A model generated the notes under the pieces. It worked only from the letters and a program-made list of their open reading frames with translations. It had not been told where the DNA came from and searched no databases. DNA of 64,000 nucleotides from DASWVC01 sp036401335 (GTDB lineage Bacteria > Verrucomicrobiota > Verrucomicrobiia > Chthoniobacterales > JAFAMB01), in NCBI GenBank assembly GCA_036401335.1, contig DASWVC010000293.1, forward strand, positions 29,352-93,351. Direction: 5' to 3'. Below, piece after piece: positions 61,616-64,000 of the stretch. Each line of letters begins with the position of its first letter. The stretch's first letter is position 1. The position numbers and the translations under genes are program-made.

Positions 61616-63667
61616 CTATCCCCCTGCGGAGCTGGGGTGGACCCGCCAGCAATTTTCTCGTTCCCTTTGATGTTCCACCCGCGCAGGGTCTTTTTCCTGC
61701 AGGTTCTGCCGCCCGATAAAAACTCCCGCGGGAGGTAGAAGGCCGTTTCCCACCAGCGGTTCAATCCCGTCGGGAAGCGGGACCTCCGCCGGTGCCGGGT
61801 TGTAGTTAAAAAGAAACCGCAAGGAACCGATTTGGCGGCTCCGTACTCCGTCCGGAAGCAGCAGGACAGAAAGGTGCTCCTCGATCGCAGCACTTCTCAG
61901 CAAATCCGCCAGCCACCTGTCTTCCGGCAAGCCGGCCAGGTAAAAAAACCTGCCATGCCGGTACATCGCGCCACGCCCGTTTTCGAACCGGGCAGCCGGC
62001 TCCAGTTCACTGGCGATGTGCTCCACCCAGGTGTGGGCCGTGTAGGCCTGCCCGTTCCAATGGACGGTTTGGGGTGCGAAACTCGGCAGTGCATCCACGC
62101 GCAGCACCCGCAGGGGCAGAAACTCCTGGGCTGAACCGGGCGGCAACTGGTCAGGAATTCGAAAGTCCGCCGTTTTGGCACCAAGCCGGGGTCCAAAGAA
62201 GACCAGACCGGAAGAACGCCGCAGGCTTTCAAGAAACTCGGGCCGCAGAATGGGAAGGGAAGGAACGAGGATGATCCGGTACCCGGAGAGGTCGCCTCCC
62301 TGGGGTACAATGTCCACATTGAGGCCGAGTTGCCGAGCGCTGCGGTAGAATCGAAAGACCTCGGCGGCATACGTGAATTCGCTGGCCTGCGGTTGAATGC
62401 CAATGGTCCAATCCGCTTCGTAATCGTACACGAGGGCAACGTCTGCCCGTGCCGGCCGTTGCCCATCAAGCAGCGGAAGTTCCTGGACCAGCTGAGCGAT
62501 CTCCGCGCAGGCGGCATCCGGTTCGCCATTGGGCAGGTGCAGCCCGGAATGGTATTGTTCCTGCCCGAAAGGTGCTTGCCGCCAGCGGAAAAAGCTCACG
62601 ACTTCCGCGCCATGGGCAAACGCCTCCAAACTCCAGAGGCGCACCATGCCGGGTAGCGGGGCCGGGTTGTACGGTGCCCAGTTCACGGGACCCGGCTGTT
62701 GTTCCATGATCCACCATCGGCCGCGGCCGCACGCGCGGTAGAGGTCATGGTGAAACGGCCCATAGTCCGGGTCGCCGGAGCGAAGGAAGTGTTTTCGATG
62801 CGCCTCCGAAAAAAACGGGACGGACGCCAGGAAGCCCAGAGGGTATGCATCCCAACTCGTGAAGTCGAGGTCGCGACTTACCTCGAAGTGCTCGAAATCG
62901 GTAAAGCCGGCCATGAAATTGTGGGTAACGGGCCGGCCCGGGGAAAGTTCACGCAAGACCTCGATCTGAATGTCTTGATAATCTCGAATGCTATCGGAAG
63001 TGAATCGCCGGAAATCGAGGGCATGGGCTGGATTTGGATCCGTGGGGGTACCGGCGGGCAGTTCAATTTCGTCAAAATCCCGGTAAGTAAGGCTCCAGAA
63101 AACGTTGCCCCATGCTTCGTTCAAAGCGGTCACGTCCACGTAGCGATGCCTTAACCAACGCCGGAAGGCGGCACGGGCGCCAACCGAATAAGAAATCGCG
63201 GTGCCGTGGCATCCATATTCGTTGTCGATCTGCCAAGCATGGACCACCGGGTGGCTGCCCACGGCCTGTGCCAAGGCCCGGACAATCCGCCGGCACTCCC
63301 CGCGGTACCCCTCATGCGAGAAACAGTAATGGCGTCGCGAACCAAACGCGCGCGGTGCCCCGTGTTCGTCGACTGAGAGCATGTCCGGCATTTTATCGAC
63401 GAGCCATTTCGGCGGGCTGGCGGTCGGGGTGCCGATGACCACCCGGAGCCCTGCTTGTTGCGCAAGGTCAAGGAACCGCTGAAGCCAGGAAAAATCCAGG
63501 GCGCCGGGCTGCGGCTCGAAGCGGCTCCACGCAAATTCGGCCACGCGGACGTAGCGAATACCCATAGCCCCCATTTCGCGGAGGTCAACGGGCCAGCGGG
63601 TTTCGTCCCACTGCTCAGGGTAATAACAGACGCCCAGGGATGGCGTCGGGAACGGTTCGGTTTGCAT
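61616..63667 (-). CDS. Family 42 beta-galactosidase
   Basis: 683 residues, the length of GH42 enzymes. The beta/alpha barrel starts SLGVCYYPEQWDETRWPVDL; the acid-base Glu is in HAWQIDNEYGCHG and the nucleophile Glu in RWWIMEQQPGPVNWAPYN, both strongly conserved. FFRWRQAPFGQEQYHSGL follows. A trimerisation domain and a short C-terminal domain complete it. It hydrolyses terminal beta-galactosides in the cytoplasm. AGAAGG before the ATG at 63667 is a good ribosome-binding site. A second GH42-like gene lies 9 bp upstream on the same strand. Confidence 0.92.
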   Translation of the reverse strand: MQTEPFPTPSLGVCYYPEQWDETRWPVDLREMGAMGIRYVRVAEFAWSRFEPQPGALDFSWLQRFLDLAQQAGLRVVIGTPTASPPKWLVDKMPDMLSVDEHGAPRAFGSRRHYCFSHEGYRGECRRIVRALAQAVGSHPVVHAWQIDNEYGCHGTAISYSVGARAAFRRWLRHRYVDVTALNEAWGNVFWSLTYRDFDEIELPAGTPTDPNPAHALDFRRFTSDSIRDYQDIQIEVLRELSPGRPVTHNFMAGFTDFEHFEVSRDLDFTSWDAYPLGFLASVPFFSEAHRKHFLRSGDPDYGPFHHDLYRACGRGRWWIMEQQPGPVNWAPYNPAPLPGMVRLWSLEAFAHGAEVVSFFRWRQAPFGQEQYHSGLHLPNGEPDAACAEIAQLVQELPLLDGQRPARADVALVYDYEADWTIGIQPQASEFTYAAEVFRFYRSARQLGLNVDIVPQGGDLSGYRIILVPSLPILRPEFLESLRRSSGLVFFGPRLGAKTADFRIPDQLPPGSAQEFLPLRVLRVDALPSFAPQTVHWNGQAYTAHTWVEHIASELEPAARFENGRGAMYRHGRFFYLAGLPEDRWLADLLRSAAIEEHLSVLLLPDGVRSRQIGSLRFLFNYNPAPAEVPLPDGIEPLVGNGLLPPAGVFIGRQNLQEKDPARVEHQRERENCWRVHPSSAGG

Positions 63668-63676
63668 AGAGCCTTC

Positions 63677-64000
63677 TCAGCAGCGCGCCAAGATGACGCC
63701 GTACGGCGGGATTTGTTCCTCGCCGTCCAACTTTCGCTCGCCCAGAAGGTCGATCGACGGTTCCCAGAAGTGGACCTGGTGTGGATGGCCCGTGAAATTC
63801 AGCAGGAAACAAAACCGCTCATCCCCCTTCGAACGGACCATCACGTCGATCTCAGGCGGAATTTCGGCCCACGCCTGCAACGGGTCTGCCACCTCAAGCG
63901 CATCCAACAGCGCAACGACGTTCTCGTGATTGAAAAACGTTCCAAAATGGACGACCCGGCCCTGCCCTTTCCGGTTCAGCGTAACGGCCGGTTGGCCGGC
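63677..64000 (-). CDS. GH42 beta-galactosidase, C-terminal part (truncated by window edge)
   Basis: 107 residues of open frame from the window end. GQPAVTLNRKGQGRVVHFGT, then PPEIDVMVRSKGDERFCFLL and PPYGVILARC match the C-terminal beta-sandwich of GH42 beta-galactosidases (GxG(R)VxYxGTxL...RxxxxxxxxFLLNHT...LxPYGVxVL). The catalytic barrel lies outside the window. It sits 9 bp upstream of the complete GH42 gene, so both are co-transcribed. Confidence 0.75.
   Translation of the reverse strand, partial: AGQPAVTLNRKGQGRVVHFGTFFNHENVVALLDALEVADPLQAWAEIPPEIDVMVRSKGDERFCFLLNFTGHPHQVHFWEPSIDLLGERKLDGEEQIPPYGVILARC

Noticed and set aside
1..64000. CRISPR array or phage region
   Set aside because: No regularly spaced direct repeats, cas genes, integrase or phage structural genes were seen.

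Overview
The window comes from a GC-rich, free-living bacterium, most likely a soil member of the Verrucomicrobiota. The assignment is an inference from gene content: a fused exosortase-EpsI protein next to a PEP-CTERM-like protein, GH42 and GH4 glycosidases beside a Gfo/Idh/MocA oxidoreductase, DUF2059 and DUF4864 proteins, an S53 peptidase, and a large mosaic exopolysaccharide (EPS) locus. No rRNA, tRNA or CRISPR array was seen.

Layout. 1-1119 is the 3' end of a secreted glycosidase-like protein. 1.2-6.8 kb is a graveyard of gene remnants: an MFS end, an internally deleted Zn-type oxidoreductase, an HNH fragment, SDR and TetR tails, and a LacI N-terminus. It includes a Tn3-family transposase tail that ends in a 38-bp terminal inverted repeat. 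Inside it lie an intact TetR/NmrA divergent pair and a polysaccharide pyruvyl transferase. 6.8-10.7 kb holds a GH4 alpha-galactosidase-like enzyme, a Gfo/Idh/MocA oxidoreductase and a family 2 glycosyltransferase. A methyltransferase follows at 11-11.8 kb. 12.1-16.6 kb is an apparent catabolic operon: amidase, NodB-fold deacetylase/imidase, SDR, a 98-aa MCGLCG protein and a CobW-type metallochaperone GTPase. A universal stress protein follows.

17.3-49.7 kb is the EPS locus. It has a WcaF-like acetyltransferase and a GT4 on the minus strand. On the plus strand come an exosortase, its probable substrate, a TPR lipoprotein, a Wzm-type ABC permease, a second pyruvyl transferase and several glycosyltransferases. 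A DeoR/DUF4406/NudK island follows, then more GT2 and GT4 enzymes, a Wzy-like polymerase, a WbaP/WcaJ-type initiating transferase, an outer-membrane beta-barrel, a short Wza-like protein, a Wzc tyrosine kinase, a polysaccharide deacetylase and a sedolisin peptidase. The logic is: load a hexose-1-phosphate on undecaprenyl phosphate, build the repeat with about a dozen glycosyltransferases, decorate it with pyruvate and acetate, then polymerise and export it through Wzc, Wza and a beta-barrel. No Wzx flippase and no Wzt ATPase are visible.

49.8-55.5 kb is a minus-strand block of cell-envelope genes (NlpC/P60-like lipoprotein, DUF2059, RmlD, lysophospholipid acyltransferase-like, DUF4864), with a GNAT gene and a low-GC inverted-repeat island. 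55.5-58.5 kb is pstS-pstC-pstA preceded by a PHO-box-like site, without pstB. 58.5-61.6 kb holds a CHAP-like protein and small hypotheticals. 61.6-64 kb has two tandem GH42 beta-galactosidases, the second cut by the window edge.
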